This document shows, piece after piece, positions 31,484 to 42,354 of a DNA stretch of 64,000 nt. This DNA comes from Amycolatopsis taiwanensis DSM 45107. GTDB taxonomy: Bacteria > Actinomycetota > Actinomycetes > Mycobacteriales > Pseudonocardiaceae. The position numbers and the translations under genes were made by a program. The notes below the pieces were generated by a model. That model did not search any database. It had not been told where the DNA came from and saw nothing but the letters and a program-made list of their open reading frames with translations. The stretch covers positions 163,724 to 227,723 of the forward strand of contig NZ_JAFB01000005.1 in the NCBI RefSeq assembly GCF_000519205.1, read 5' to 3'. How positions within the stretch are numbered: position 1 is the stretch's first letter; each line of letters opens with the position of its first letter.

Positions 31484-31501
31484 AACCGACGACAGTCGGT
31501 T
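31484..31501 (-). terminator. Small hairpin after the 31514 gene
   Basis: AACCGAC GACA GTCGGTT gives a seven-base stem with a four-base loop, 13 bases after the stop of the minus-strand gene that ends at 31514. Confidence 0.5.
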
Positions 31502-31513
31502 AACAGTCAGTGA

Positions 31514-33520
<2,007 letters not shown>

Positions 33521-33529
33521 CGGCGGGGC

Positions 33530-33560
33530 GGTGTCGTCTGGGGTTGCCCCAGACGACACC
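33530..33560. terminator. Bidirectional hairpin after purA
   Basis: GGTGTCGTCTGGGG pairs perfectly with CCCCAGACGACACC (14 bp, loop TTG). It lies between purA and the convergent permease gene and is followed by TTGGGCTC. Confidence 0.9.
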
Positions 33561-33568
33561 TTGGGCTC

Positions 33569-35071
33569 TCAGACCGCGCGGAGGTCCGCTTCGACGGCCG
33601 CGAGTTCCTCGGCCGAGCCCTGGACCCTGGGCCCGGTGAACCACTTGCGTGCGGAGACGAACCACCACAACGCGGCGCCGCCGAGCACGACCAGAAACGC
33701 GACCGGCGTGTAGTTGAAGGTCGTGACCGTGATCGGGGACGCCTGCGGCAGCATGAACAGCACGAAGATCAGCACCACCCAGGCGGTCGCGATGATCCCG
33801 ATCGGGCGCCCCCACCGGCCCAGGTGCCACGGGCCCTTTTCGAACGCGGCTCCCTTGCGCACGCGCAGGAACACCGGGATCACGTAAGCCACGTAAAGCC
33901 CGACGGTCGCGATCGAGGTCACCGCGGCGTATGCGGTGGAACTCCACAGATACGGCACCGCCAGGACGAACGCACCGGCCGCGGCCAGCCACACCGAGTT
34001 GGTCGGGGTCCGGGTGCGCTTGTTGATGCGGTGCCACAGCTTCGAGCCGGGAATGGCCCCGTCCCGGGCGAAGGCGTAGATCATCCGTGAGTTCGCGGTC
34101 ACCGATGCCATGCCGCAGAACAGTTGTGCGCCGATCGCGATCAGCAACAGGAACTTCCCGGTGGTCGCGCCGGCCGCGTCGATGAAGATCTGCGCCGGCG
34201 GCACGCCGGTGGCGGAATTGACCGCGCCGTCGTAACTCTGGATGGCGAAGGTCAGCCCGATCAGCAGCACCCAGCCGGCCGCCAGCGAGACCAGGATGGA
34301 GTTCACGATTCCGCGCGGCCCGGCCTTCGCCGCGTTCTTCGTCTCCTCGGTCATGTGTGCCGAAGCGTCATAGCCAGTGAGCGTGTACTGGGCGACGAGC
34401 AAACCCAGCGCGAACACGTATGGTGCCGAGCCCCAACCGGTGTTGTTCACGAACTTCCCGAACACGAAGGACGCCGGCTGATGATGGCTCGGTACGAACA
34501 CCAGCACGCCGACGATCACCAGCACGCCGACCAGGTGCCACCACACGCTGATGCCGTTGAGCACGGCCACCAACCGCACGCCGAAGGTGTTGAGCAAGCC
34601 GTGCACGGCGAGGATGATCGCCAGCAGCAGGATCGTGTGCGGGGGTGTGGCGGTGAAACCGAACTGCAGGTCGAGGAAGGCGTTGAGGAACAGCGCGGCG
34701 CCGAAGTCGATCCCGGCGGTCACCGCGACCTGTCCGATGAGGTTGAACCACCCGGTGAACCACGACCACGCGGCCCCGCCGGAGGGCGCGAGCTTGGCCG
34801 CCCAGTAGTAGAGGCCGCCCGCGGTCGGGTAGCTGGAGCAGACCTCGGCCATGCCCAGCCCGACCAGCACGACGAACATGCCGACCAGCGGCCAGCCCCA
34901 GATCATCGCGGCCGGGCCGCCGGTGTCGAGCCCGAACCCGTAGAGGGTCAGGCAGCCGGAGAGGATCGAGATGATGGTGAAGGAGACGGCGAAGTTCGAA
35001 AACGCCGACATCGTCCGTTTGAGTTCCTGCGCATAGCCGAGTTGGTGCAGGCGTTTGCTGTCGTCGTCCAC
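33569..35071 (-). CDS. Amino acid/polyamine permease (APC superfamily)
   Basis: A 500-residue inner-membrane transporter with twelve hydrophobic segments. The signature first helix is FSNFAVSFTIISILSGCLTLYG; other family blocks are GLGMAEVCSSYPTAGGLYYWAAKLAP, YTLTGYDASAHMTEETKNA and NSRMIYAFARDGAIPGS. This is closest to the eukaryotic/bacterial GABA-permease group (amino-acid choline transporter type). Substrate (GABA, putrescine or another amine) uncertain. The N-terminus (DDDSKRLHQLGYAQELKR) is the usual cytoplasmic lead. It stands alone, convergent with purA. Confidence 0.88.
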   Translation of the reverse strand: MDDDSKRLHQLGYAQELKRTMSAFSNFAVSFTIISILSGCLTLYGFGLDTGGPAAMIWGWPLVGMFVVLVGLGMAEVCSSYPTAGGLYYWAAKLAPSGGAAWSWFTGWFNLIGQVAVTAGIDFGAALFLNAFLDLQFGFTATPPHTILLLAIILAVHGLLNTFGVRLVAVLNGISVWWHLVGVLVIVGVLVFVPSHHQPASFVFGKFVNNTGWGSAPYVFALGLLVAQYTLTGYDASAHMTEETKNAAKAGPRGIVNSILVSLAAGWVLLIGLTFAIQSYDGAVNSATGVPPAQIFIDAAGATTGKFLLLIAIGAQLFCGMASVTANSRMIYAFARDGAIPGSKLWHRINKRTRTPTNSVWLAAAGAFVLAVPYLWSSTAYAAVTSIATVGLYVAYVIPVFLRVRKGAAFEKGPWHLGRWGRPIGIIATAWVVLIFVLFMLPQASPITVTTFNYTPVAFLVVLGGAALWWFVSARKWFTGPRVQGSAEELAAVEADLRAV

Positions 35072-35181
35072 GAGCCCACCCGTCCCTTGGGCGTGGGCGC
35101 GACGTTGCCGCCGCGCCCACGCAAAGGTCTGCTAAAGCTCCATTGGAGGTTCGCAGAAGGTAGCCCGTCGGTCTCGGCAGG

Positions 35182-36708
35182 TCAAGAAGCGGCGGTCTCC
35201 AGTTCCGGCTCCTCCTCGACCGGCTTCGGCGGCCGCTTCGGCAGGAAGAGCGCCGGAACCACACAGCACACGGCGAATACGAGCGCCCACAGGAAGGTCG
35301 TGGCGAAGGCGTCACCCGCGGCTTCGGCGGCCATGCCGTGCGTCTGCGGGTTCATCAGCAGCGCGCTCGCCGCCAGCTGCCCCTGGCTGGTCGGCACGCC
35401 GAACTTCCCGGCCAGCAGGCTGGCCAGGATGATCGAAATGATCGCCGAGCCGACCGCGCCGGCGGTCTGCTGCAGGATGTTCATCGCCGAGGACGCCCGG
35501 GCCACCGACCGCTGGGTGAGCGTCTGCAACGCCGCCGCGCTGATCGGCATCATGGTGAAGCCCATGCCCAGCCCCATCACGAACAGCCCGCCCAGCAGCA
35601 ACGGGTACGGCGTGTCCGCACCGACCTGGGTGAACACCGCGGTCCCGGCGAGGATGAGGGCGAGGCCGGGCAGCACGATCTTGCCGGCGCCCACCTTGTC
35701 GGCGAGGCGCCCGCCGATGGGCATGGTCAGCATCGCGCCGATGCCCTGCGGGGCGAGCAGCAGCCCGGCCCGCAACGCCGATTCCCCGCGCACCAGCACG
35801 AAATAGGTCGGCAGTACCAGCATCGCGCCCATGAACGCGATCATGAACAGCGAGGTGGTCACCATCGCGATGGTGAAGGTCCGGTTCTTGAACAGCTTCA
35901 GGTCCACCAGCGGGTTGGGGATCCGGGTCGCGCGCACCAGGAAGCCGGCGATCAACACCAGCCCGGCCAGGGCCGGCAGCCACACTTCGAGCGAACTGAC
36001 GCCGCCGGCGGCGGGGATCTTCGAAACGCCGAAGATCAATAGCGCGAGGCCCGGCGAGAGCATGAGCATGCCGGGGAAGTCGAAACGCTCGGTGGGGCGC
36101 GACTCGTCCCGGGGCAGCAGGCGCCAGGCCAGCAGGAGAGCCACCACGCCGATCGGCACGTTGATGTAGAAGATCCAGCGCCAGCTCACCGCGTCGACCA
36201 GCCAGCCGCCGAGGATCGGCCCACCGATCGGGCCGAGCAGCATCGGCACGCCGAGCACGGCCATCACCCGGCCGACCCGCTGCGGGCCGGCCGCCTTGGT
36301 CATGATCGTCATCCCGGCCGGCATGAGCATGCCACCGCCGAGCCCCTGGATGATCCGGAACGCGATGAGCGATTCGACGTTCCACGCCATTCCGGCGACC
36401 ATCGAGCCGACCAGGAACAGCACGATCGCCAGCATGTAAAGGCGTTTGGTGCCGAACCGGTCACAGGCCCAGCCGGTGACCGGGATCACCGTCGCGAGCG
36501 CCAGCATGTAGCCCGTGACGACCCACTGGATGGTGTCGAACGAGGTCTGGAACTCCAGGGCGAGCGCTTGCAGGGCGACGTTGACGACGGTGGTGTCCAG
36601 AATCGCCATCACCGCGCCGAGCACCACGACACCGGCCACCTTCAGCACGGCGCTGTCGAGCTTGTCCACCTTGTCGGCGCCCGGCGGGCCGGTCTCGGTT
36701 GTAGTCAT
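35182..36708 (-). CDS. DHA2-family MFS multidrug exporter
   Basis: A 508-residue 14-segment drug:proton antiporter of the EmrB/QacA group. Motif D1 LDTTVVNVALQALA, motif A-like GWACDRFGTKRLY, the arginine in RIIQGLGGG, and motif C GVPMLLGPIGGPILGG are intact. ATG 36708 starts the conserved sequence (MTTTETGPPG); an open frame reaches 36822 but has no ribosome site. Unlike the pump at 16803 it has a normal short C-terminus and no regulator gene adjacent. Substrate unknown; likely toxins or a secondary metabolite. Confidence 0.9.
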   Translation of the reverse strand: MTTTETGPPGADKVDKLDSAVLKVAGVVVLGAVMAILDTTVVNVALQALALEFQTSFDTIQWVVTGYMLALATVIPVTGWACDRFGTKRLYMLAIVLFLVGSMVAGMAWNVESLIAFRIIQGLGGGMLMPAGMTIMTKAAGPQRVGRVMAVLGVPMLLGPIGGPILGGWLVDAVSWRWIFYINVPIGVVALLLAWRLLPRDESRPTERFDFPGMLMLSPGLALLIFGVSKIPAAGGVSSLEVWLPALAGLVLIAGFLVRATRIPNPLVDLKLFKNRTFTIAMVTTSLFMIAFMGAMLVLPTYFVLVRGESALRAGLLLAPQGIGAMLTMPIGGRLADKVGAGKIVLPGLALILAGTAVFTQVGADTPYPLLLGGLFVMGLGMGFTMMPISAAALQTLTQRSVARASSAMNILQQTAGAVGSAIISIILASLLAGKFGVPTSQGQLAASALLMNPQTHGMAAEAAGDAFATTFLWALVFAVCCVVPALFLPKRPPKPVEEEPELETAAS

Positions 36709-36879
36709 GAAAGTCCGTTCGTCAGAGTTGTTCCAGGTTTTTCTGGCAGCGTTCGAGGCCAAGAAAGCGACGACACCGACGAACCCCCTCGACCAGTTAC
36801 CGAGCCTAGCGAAAAGGATCAACCGGACGCCAACCGGTTTCGCCGCGAGCGGAAGCGGTCATGCGTCTTTCGAACACAG

Positions 36880-37938
36880 CTACGAGTGCGCGGCGATGAG
36901 GGCGGTGTCGGGCTGGTCGGCGAAGAAGCCGTCGATGCCGGTGGCCAGGAAAGCGGCCTCCTCCGCGAGGATGCCGCCGTAGGTCCCCGCCTCGCTCGAC
37001 GAGCGCAAGTTCGCCGGCAGGAAGAAGTTCTCGTTGCGGAAGGTGTAGGGCACCACCTTCAGGCCGGCGTGGTGGGCGTCGGTCACCAGTGAGGTCGGTG
37101 CGGTCAGGTTTCCGGCCGAGTCCAGCGGGATGATCTGCGCCTTGTCCGGACCAAGGTAGGCGGCGTAGGCGGAGATCTCCTTCAACCCGGCCGGCGTGAC
37201 CAGATCGGCCCAGGTGCGCGGGTCGCCCTTCGCGACGAGGTCGGCGGGCGCGCCGGTGGCCGAGGTCAGCTGCAGGAGCGACACCTCCACCTGCCGGTGC
37301 AGTGCCTCGAGGTTCGACACCTCGAACGACTGGATGATCACCGGCGCGTCCGGCCGGTTGAGCCCGTTGCGGTCGAGGATCTCGACAAGCTCCGGCTCGA
37401 TGGGCAGGCCGATCGAGGCGAAGTACGTGGAGTGCTTGACCTCCGGGTACGTGCCGAGCGTGCGGCGCAACTCGTGGCCGAGGCGCCTGGTCAGGTCCAG
37501 CACCTCCTGGTAGGTGACGACCTGGAACCGTCCGTTGTAGATGGTGTTGTTCGCACGGACGTCCGGGATCGGCTCCACGGCGCGCAGGGTCTTCAGCTCG
37601 GCCAGGGTGAAGTCCTCGGTGAACCAGCCCGTCAGTCGGTCGCCGTCGATCACCTTGCTGGTCTCGCGGTCCGCGAACTCGGGACGGCCCGCCACGTCGG
37701 TGCTGCGGGTGATGTCGTTTTCGTGCCGGGCCACCAGCCGGCCGTCCAGGGTGGGCACGAGGTCCACGTCCACCCAGTCCGCGCCCTGGCGGAAGGCGAG
37801 TTCGTAGGAGGCCAGGGTGTGCTCGGGCCGGTAGCCGGGTGCGCCGCGGTGGCCGACGACCACCACCTCACCCTCCCCGGCCGGGTATCGGTCCTCGGCC
37901 GAATCGAGCAGGGTCCGCGCAGTGGGCACCAGAACCAC
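36880..37938 (-). CDS. Glycerophosphodiester phosphodiesterase
   Basis: A 352-residue TIM-barrel hydrolase that cuts glycerophosphodiesters into glycerol-3-phosphate and an alcohol. The catalytic pair of histidines is VVGHRGAPGYRPEHTLASY and LVARHENDITRSTDV, with metal-binding acids in WVDVDLVPTLDG. Related secreted enzymes have a signal peptide; here the frame before GTG 37938 has no start or signal and the beginning may be misjudged or truncated. A 12-bp palindrome GGAAGCGCTTCC lies 49 bases upstream. Stop is close to the MFS gene, which is transcribed in the same direction. Confidence 0.85.
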   Translation of the reverse strand: MVLVPTARTLLDSAEDRYPAGEGEVVVVGHRGAPGYRPEHTLASYELAFRQGADWVDVDLVPTLDGRLVARHENDITRSTDVAGRPEFADRETSKVIDGDRLTGWFTEDFTLAELKTLRAVEPIPDVRANNTIYNGRFQVVTYQEVLDLTRRLGHELRRTLGTYPEVKHSTYFASIGLPIEPELVEILDRNGLNRPDAPVIIQSFEVSNLEALHRQVEVSLLQLTSATGAPADLVAKGDPRTWADLVTPAGLKEISAYAAYLGPDKAQIIPLDSAGNLTAPTSLVTDAHHAGLKVVPYTFRNENFFLPANLRSSSEAGTYGGILAEEAAFLATGIDGFFADQPDTALIAAHS

Positions 37939-37986
37939 CAGTTTCCGTCTCTCGTTGCGGTCGAACGCCGACCGACACCTTCTCGG

Positions 37987-37998
37987 GGAAGCGCTTCC
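37987..37998. promoter_or_regulatory. LacI-operator-like palindrome upstream of the GDPD gene
   Basis: GGAAGCGCTTCC is a perfect 12-bp palindrome with the central CG of LacI-family sites, 49 bases before the GTG of the GDPD gene. No regulator gene is adjacent, so the cognate protein is unknown; a chance palindrome is possible. Confidence 0.3.
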
Positions 37999-38101
37999 AG
38001 CGCCACCACGGGGGGAGAACGAGTGGGTGAACTCTCACGCACGCGACCGGGCGCGGCCTTGGCAGTGGCCCCCGTAGCGCCTGGTTGCTCCCACCCGCCG
38101 G

Positions 38102-38194
38102 CCCACCGCCACGCTCGACGAACACGCTTCGCGCGACAGTCGCTCCGGGGCGTCCCCCACCGCCACCCTCGACGGACGCGCTCCGCGCGACGGT
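38102..38194. repeat. Two 39-bp direct repeats before purD
   Basis: Copies at 38102-38140 and 38156-38194 share CCCACCGCCAC-x-CTCGACG and end GCGCGACAGT/GCGCGACGGT, with six differences. They are 54 bp apart start to start and the second stops just before the purD -10. They may bind a regulator of purD or be a local duplication. Confidence 0.6.
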
Positions 38195-38206
38195 TAGTCT
38201 CGATGG
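38195..38206 (+). promoter_or_regulatory. Leaderless promoter -10 of purD
   Basis: TAGTCT (38195-38200), six bases, GTG 38207. No Shine-Dalgarno is present. The same spacing recurs at purB, purL, an aminotransferase, DUF3151, a TetR gene and an FAD oxidoreductase. Confidence 0.6.
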
Positions 38207-39463
38207 GTGCGTGTCCTAGTCATCGGGTCCGGTGCCCGTGAACATGCCCTGGTCCTTGCCGCCTCCCACGACCCGGCGGTGACCGCGCTCGCCTGCGCCC
38301 CCGGCAACGCCGGCACGGCGTCGGTGGCCGAGCAGCTGGGGGTCGACCTGGCGGATCCGGCCGCGGTCGCCGAGCTGGCCAGGAGCTGGCGGGCCGACCT
38401 CGTGGTGATCGGGCCGGAAGGGCCGCTGGTCACCGGCGCCGCGGACGCCGTGCGCAAGGCCGGCATCGCCTGCTTCGGCCCGTCGGCCGCCGCCGCCCGC
38501 ATCGAGGGCTCGAAGGCGTTCGCCAAGGACGTGATGGCCGCGGCGAAGGTGGCCACCGCACACAGCGAGGTCGTCGACAATCCCGCTCGGCTCGACGCCG
38601 CGCTGGCCCGGTTCGGCCCGACCTGGGTGGTCAAGGACGACGGGCTCGCCGCGGGCAAGGGCGTCGTGGTGACCGCCGATCTCGAGCACGCCCGCGCACA
38701 CGCGATGACCCTGCTCGACGGCGGGCACCCGGTGCTGCTGGAGTCCTACCTCGCCGGACCGGAGCTGTCGCTGTTCTGCCTGGTGGACGGCCGGACGGTG
38801 GTACCGCTGCTGCCCGCGCAGGACTTCAAGCGGGTCGGCGACGGCGACGCGGGCCCGAACACCGGCGGGATGGGGGCCTACGCGCCGCTGCCGTGGGCGC
38901 CCCCGAGTCTCGTCGACGACATCGTCGCCAACATCGTCCAGCCGGTCGTCGACGAACTCGCCGCGCGGGACGTCCCGTTCACCGGCCTGCTCTACGCCGG
39001 ACTGGCGCTGACCGCGGACGGCCCGCAGGTCATCGAGTTCAACTGCCGCTTCGGAGACCCGGAAACCCAGTCCGTGCTCGCGCTGCTGGCCACCCCGCTG
39101 GCCGGTCTGCTGTACGCCACCGCGACCGGCCGGCTGGCGGAGCATCCGCCGCTGGAATGGCATCCGGGCGCCGCGGTCACCGTCGTGCTCGCCGCCGACG
39201 GCTACCCCGGCGTACCTCGCGCCGGAGATGTGATCACCGGCTCCGAGGCCAACGCCGTGTTACACGCCGGAACCCGGCGACGCGACGACGGGGCCGTGGT
39301 CTCGCACGGCGGCCGGGTGCTGGCGGTGGTCGGTACCGGCCCGGATCTCGCCGCGGCCCGCGAGCAGGCATACGCACAGGTGAACAAGATCCACCTCGCC
39401 GGCGCGCATTACCGCAAGGACATCGCCCTGCGTGCGGTCAACGGAGAAATCGCGGTTCCGTAG
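38207..39463 (+). CDS. purD: Phosphoribosylamine-glycine ligase
   Basis: A 418-residue ATP-grasp enzyme that makes GAR from phosphoribosylamine and glycine, step two of purine synthesis. [13 protein letters not shown] starts the N domain; the grasp domain has [51 protein letters not shown]; the C-terminal part has [14 protein letters not shown] 38207 appears to be the first transcribed codon. It is not joined to other pur genes; the purine genes in this window (purA, D, B, S, Q, L) are spread, as in mycobacteria. Confidence 0.97.
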   Translation: MRVLVIGSGAREHALVLAASHDPAVTALACAPGNAGTASVAEQLGVDLADPAAVAELARSWRADLVVIGPEGPLVTGAADAVRKAGIACFGPSAAAARIEGSKAFAKDVMAAAKVATAHSEVVDNPARLDAALARFGPTWVVKDDGLAAGKGVVVTADLEHARAHAMTLLDGGHPVLLESYLAGPELSLFCLVDGRTVVPLLPAQDFKRVGDGDAGPNTGGMGAYAPLPWAPPSLVDDIVANIVQPVVDELAARDVPFTGLLYAGLALTADGPQVIEFNCRFGDPETQSVLALLATPLAGLLYATATGRLAEHPPLEWHPGAAVTVVLAADGYPGVPRAGDVITGSEANAVLHAGTRRRDDGAVVSHGGRVLAVVGTGPDLAAAREQAYAQVNKIHLAGAHYRKDIALRAVNGEIAVP

Positions 39464-39555
39464 GAACCCGGACCCCGGCGTTTTCGTCCCAAGTTCACAC
39501 GCAGATTGGTAGCCTTCATTTCGAGTCGGCTACCGTCCGTACCCGGGGGTGCGCA

Positions 39556-39945
39556 ATGGCAAACAACTCCTCATCAGTAGGCGTGTTGAGCACTGCGGTA
39601 CCGGAAGTCCCCGGGATCGCGGACATCCAGGTCGAGCCCGGCAACCTGCTTCAGGTCGCGAAGATCATCAATGATCAGGCCGACGACCTCGACGACAAAC
39701 TCCGGCAGAAGCTGATCGATCTCCGCATCGACGCGCCGGCCGCGGACGTGGTCAGCTCGACGGCGGTGGACGCGTGGAACCGGCTGGTGGCCACTGGTGA
39801 GGGTTCATACGCCACCCGGGTGCAGAACTACATCAAGAACCTGCGGAATCTCGCGAGCAAGCTACGCCAGGCCGCTGAGCACTACCAGGTCAGTGAGGGC
39901 GACCGGGCCGCGGCGTTCGGGGACCGTGGTGCGGGTCGGAGCTAG
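39556..39945 (+). CDS. ESX-associated PE/WXG100-like helical protein
   Basis: A 129-residue, largely helical protein at the head of a type VII secretion accessory cluster. The helices NLLQVAKIINDQADDLDDKL and SYATRVQNYIKNLRNLASKLRQAAEHYQ flank a turn with DAWNRLV, compatible with a PE/WXG100-like helical hairpin. It is a plausible ESX substrate or partner of the downstream PPE-like protein. ATG 39556 has GGGGGTGCGC upstream. No signal peptide, as usual for these. Its end overlaps the lipoprotein gene by about 17-20 bases. Family assignment is by context and shape. Confidence 0.6.
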   Translation: MANNSSSVGVLSTAVPEVPGIADIQVEPGNLLQVAKIINDQADDLDDKLRQKLIDLRIDAPAADVVSSTAVDAWNRLVATGEGSYATRVQNYIKNLRNLASKLRQAAEHYQVSEGDRAAAFGDRGAGRS

Positions 39946-40558
39946 CCCGGCCGCCGCGCCGAAATGGCGCGCGCAGGCGACGCTGGTGGGGGTGGCGGTG
40001 GTCGCCCTGACCGGCTGCACCACGACCGTCACCGGGGTCGCGGTTCCGCCGTCCGCCCCGTCCGGGCCGTCGGCACCGAGCCTGGCCCCGCGCACCAGGG
40101 ACGTCTCCGTCCAGGGCGTGAACCCGTGCGAACTGCTCACCTCCCAACAGCTCGACCAGCTCAAGGAGAACGGCGCACCACGGCCGGTCTCGCCGGACGC
40201 CCAGCGTGACGGGCCCACCTGCGCGTTCGACGTCGACGCGACGCCACCGACCTACACCTACTACCTGGAGGCCATCGCGACCGCCGACATCGAGGACTGG
40301 GTCAGCGGCGCCCACCGGAAGGCGGCGATGGTGCAGCGGCCGGTGGACGTGCCGGGCTTTCCCGCGCTCGTCTCCTACGTTCCGGCGCAGGGCGGTATCC
40401 AGGACTGCGAAACGCTGGTCGGGGTCGCCGAGGGACAGACCCTGCGCGCGCAGGTCGCGCCCGACGACGCCTCGTTCAGCCAGGACCAGCTGTGCGAAAT
40501 GTCGACGAACCTGGCCAAGCTGGCCGCGCAAACCCTGCTCGCGGGAGCCCCGAAATGA
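39929..40558 (+). CDS. DUF3558-family lipoprotein
   Basis: A 209-residue exported lipoprotein. The lipobox is VALTGC (Cys near residue 31 from GTG 39929; GTG 39926 is equally possible). The mature part opens with low-complexity Pro/Ser/Ala, then VNPCELLTSQQLDQL, GPTCAFDV, GIQDCETLVGVAE and FSQDQLCEMSTNLAKLAAQTLL, whose four cysteines and layout match DUF3558 lipoproteins common in Pseudonocardiaceae. Probably on the outer face of the membrane; role unknown, perhaps linked to type VII secretion by context. The start overlaps the previous gene, so they are coupled. Confidence 0.75.
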   Translation: MRVGASPAAAPKWRAQATLVGVAVVALTGCTTTVTGVAVPPSAPSGPSAPSLAPRTRDVSVQGVNPCELLTSQQLDQLKENGAPRPVSPDAQRDGPTCAFDVDATPPTYTYYLEAIATADIEDWVSGAHRKAAMVQRPVDVPGFPALVSYVPAQGGIQDCETLVGVAEGQTLRAQVAPDDASFSQDQLCEMSTNLAKLAAQTLLAGAPK

Positions 40559-40591
40559 CCGAAAAGAACCGAAGGCGGAGGGGAGCCAGGC

Positions 40592-40756
40592 GTGACACAC
40601 CTTGTGTCAACTCGCGGCAATCACGGTGACCACCGAGCGCGCGCTTCTGTCCCGCTATCGGGGCGGCGGGGCACCGTCGTCGAGGACGTGACTTACCTCC
40701 TCATGGAGCGCCCCGTCGACACGATCGCGGTCGCGCGCAAACTCGCGAAGGAGTAA
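40592..40756 (+). CDS. 54-residue mini-ORF of the RGN/ARKLA family
   Basis: An unannotated frame starting with GTG (GGAGGGGAG at 40577-40585) and ending with TAA two bases before the PPE-like gene. The peptide begins MTHLVSTRGNHGDHRARA, has VPLSGRRG in the middle and ends ERPVDTIAVARKLAKE. Full-length gap-free match to 27531-27704. The 3' end ACTCGCGAAGGAG is the Shine-Dalgarno for the next gene. The C-terminal part would form a basic amphipathic helix. Coding is plausible (good ribosome site), but the same sequence could be kept as DNA. Confidence 0.5.
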   Translation: MTHLVSTRGNHGDHRARASVPLSGRRGTVVEDVTYLLMERPVDTIAVARKLAKE

Positions 40757-40758
40757 GC

Positions 40759-42354
40759 ATGACCATGTTCGAGAGCGGTGGCTACGACATTCCGACGCTC
40801 ATCGAGAAGCTCCGAGATCAGCGCTTCGACGGTTATGACGCGGGGCTGCTGGCCAGCGAGGTGGAGAAGTTCCGCCAGGGTGCGGGCACAGCCAGCATGG
40901 GCAGCGCGGTGGAGGCGCTCAAGGGGGTGGTCAGCTCGCTCGCCGCCACCGATGCCACGCTGCGAAAGCAACTGTCCGCGCTCGGCGTGACCTGGCAGAG
41001 CCAGAGCGGCGGCCAGGCCAGCGCGGTACTCGCCGAGCAGGCCGGTTTCGCCGACCAGGCATTCGACCACATCACCCAGGCGGCTCAGCTGATCTTCGAC
41101 CAGGGCGAGGCGTTCAACCGGACGAAGAACAAGCTGCCCGACCCGGAAGCCCTCCGCCAGGGCGAGGACGGCTACACCTTCGCGGACTCGGTGTTCAGCC
41201 TGTTCGGCTTCGAAACCGACCACGCGAGCGCGGTGAAGGCGAACACCGAGGCGCGGGCGCAGGCCGTCGAGGCGCTCAACGCCTATGCCCACGACAGCGG
41301 CAACTACCTGGCCTCGTCCCAGGCGGTTCCCGAACCGCAGGCCCTGGACACGACGCCGCCTCCGCCGCCCGCGCAGAACGTGCCGAGCACCGGCTCCCCG
41401 GGCCAGACCGCACCGATTCCCGACCTCGGGCCGACGGTCGCGGCCAGCGCGAAGGACGTTTATCCGGCGCAATCCGGCGGGTCCGCCCCGCGCCCGGCAC
41501 CGGCGCCCGCACCAGGGCCGTCCGCGGCCCCGGCAGCCGCGGCGGCGTCGGCGGCGACCCCGCCGATCGGGATGGTCGCGCCGCCTGCCCTCGGGTCGAC
41601 CGCGCCGCAGAGCACGTCGCCGAGCTTCGCCACCCCCCTGCCGGATACGGAGACGCCGTTCATGCCGGGCGGCGGGTACGACGACGACAGAGGGCCGTTG
41701 CGGCCCGGTCGCGGCGGCACGACCACCGAAACCGGTCCCGGGGGCGGCCCCGGCACCGCACCGCCCGGGGGTCCCGGTCAGCAGGCCACCGGCGCGCCAC
41801 ACGGACCCGGCGGTGGTCCCGGCGGCGTTCGGGGTGTGCCGGTCCATGGCGGCGGTCCACTGGGCGGCCGCGACGGTGGAGAAGCCGTGCTGGGCAAGGG
41901 AAAGATGGTCGGCTCCACCCCGCCCACCCCGTCGGCGAACCCGCAGCTCGGCCCGGGATTCAGCGCCACCCGTGCGGTGACCGGCGTGGGCGGTGTGGCG
42001 GATGGCGTCACGGCGCTCGGCGCCGGTGCCGTGGGCGGCGCGGTCAGCGGCGACCAGGAACGCCGCGGGCGCGGCTTCGGCCGGGGCACCGCGGCCGAAC
42101 GCGGAAAGGCCGTGCGCCCACTGGACATCGGCGACCTGCCCGAGGAGGAAGCCCGCCGGGCGGCGAAGGCCAACCCGCAGACCCCGAGCCGGGAACGCAC
42201 CCGCGCGATCCTCGAACCCGCCGCGACCCAGGACGGTGAGCAGGACGGCGAGCACGTGCGCCGGTTCGGCGTCGACGACCGGGACCTGTTCACCGACCGG
42301 CGAGAGGTGGCCCCGGACCTGATCGGCGACCACCCCGTGCCGGACGACCGATGA
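40759..42354 (+). CDS. PPE-like, proline/glycine-rich ESX-locus protein
   Basis: A 531-residue protein. Residues 1-180 are helical (FESGGYDIPTLIEKLRDQRFDG, VEALKGVVSSLAATDATL, LGVTWQSQSGGQASAVLAEQAGFA, with a W-x-S turn like WXG/PPE proteins). Residues 195-420 are Pro/Gly/Ala-rich and probably extended; the last 110 are charged. This layout is common for ESX substrates in Pseudonocardiaceae. ATG 40759 follows a mini-ORF that supplies AAGGAG. The stop overlaps the mini-ORF at 42351. Probably exported by type VII secretion with EspG as chaperone (encoded next); exact role unknown. Confidence 0.65.
   Translation: MTMFESGGYDIPTLIEKLRDQRFDGYDAGLLASEVEKFRQGAGTASMGSAVEALKGVVSSLAATDATLRKQLSALGVTWQSQSGGQASAVLAEQAGFADQAFDHITQAAQLIFDQGEAFNRTKNKLPDPEALRQGEDGYTFADSVFSLFGFETDHASAVKANTEARAQAVEALNAYAHDSGNYLASSQAVPEPQALDTTPPPPPAQNVPSTGSPGQTAPIPDLGPTVAASAKDVYPAQSGGSAPRPAPAPAPGPSAAPAAAAASAATPPIGMVAPPALGSTAPQSTSPSFATPLPDTETPFMPGGGYDDDRGPLRPGRGGTTTETGPGGGPGTAPPGGPGQQATGAPHGPGGGPGGVRGVPVHGGGPLGGRDGGEAVLGKGKMVGSTPPTPSANPQLGPGFSATRAVTGVGGVADGVTALGAGAVGGAVSGDQERRGRGFGRGTAAERGKAVRPLDIGDLPEEEARRAAKANPQTPSRERTRAILEPAATQDGEQDGEHVRRFGVDDRDLFTDRREVAPDLIGDHPVPDDR

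Noticed and set aside
36709-36879. N-terminal extension of the DHA2 pump to 36822
   Set aside because: The extra residues have no ribosome site and do not resemble the start of DHA2 proteins.
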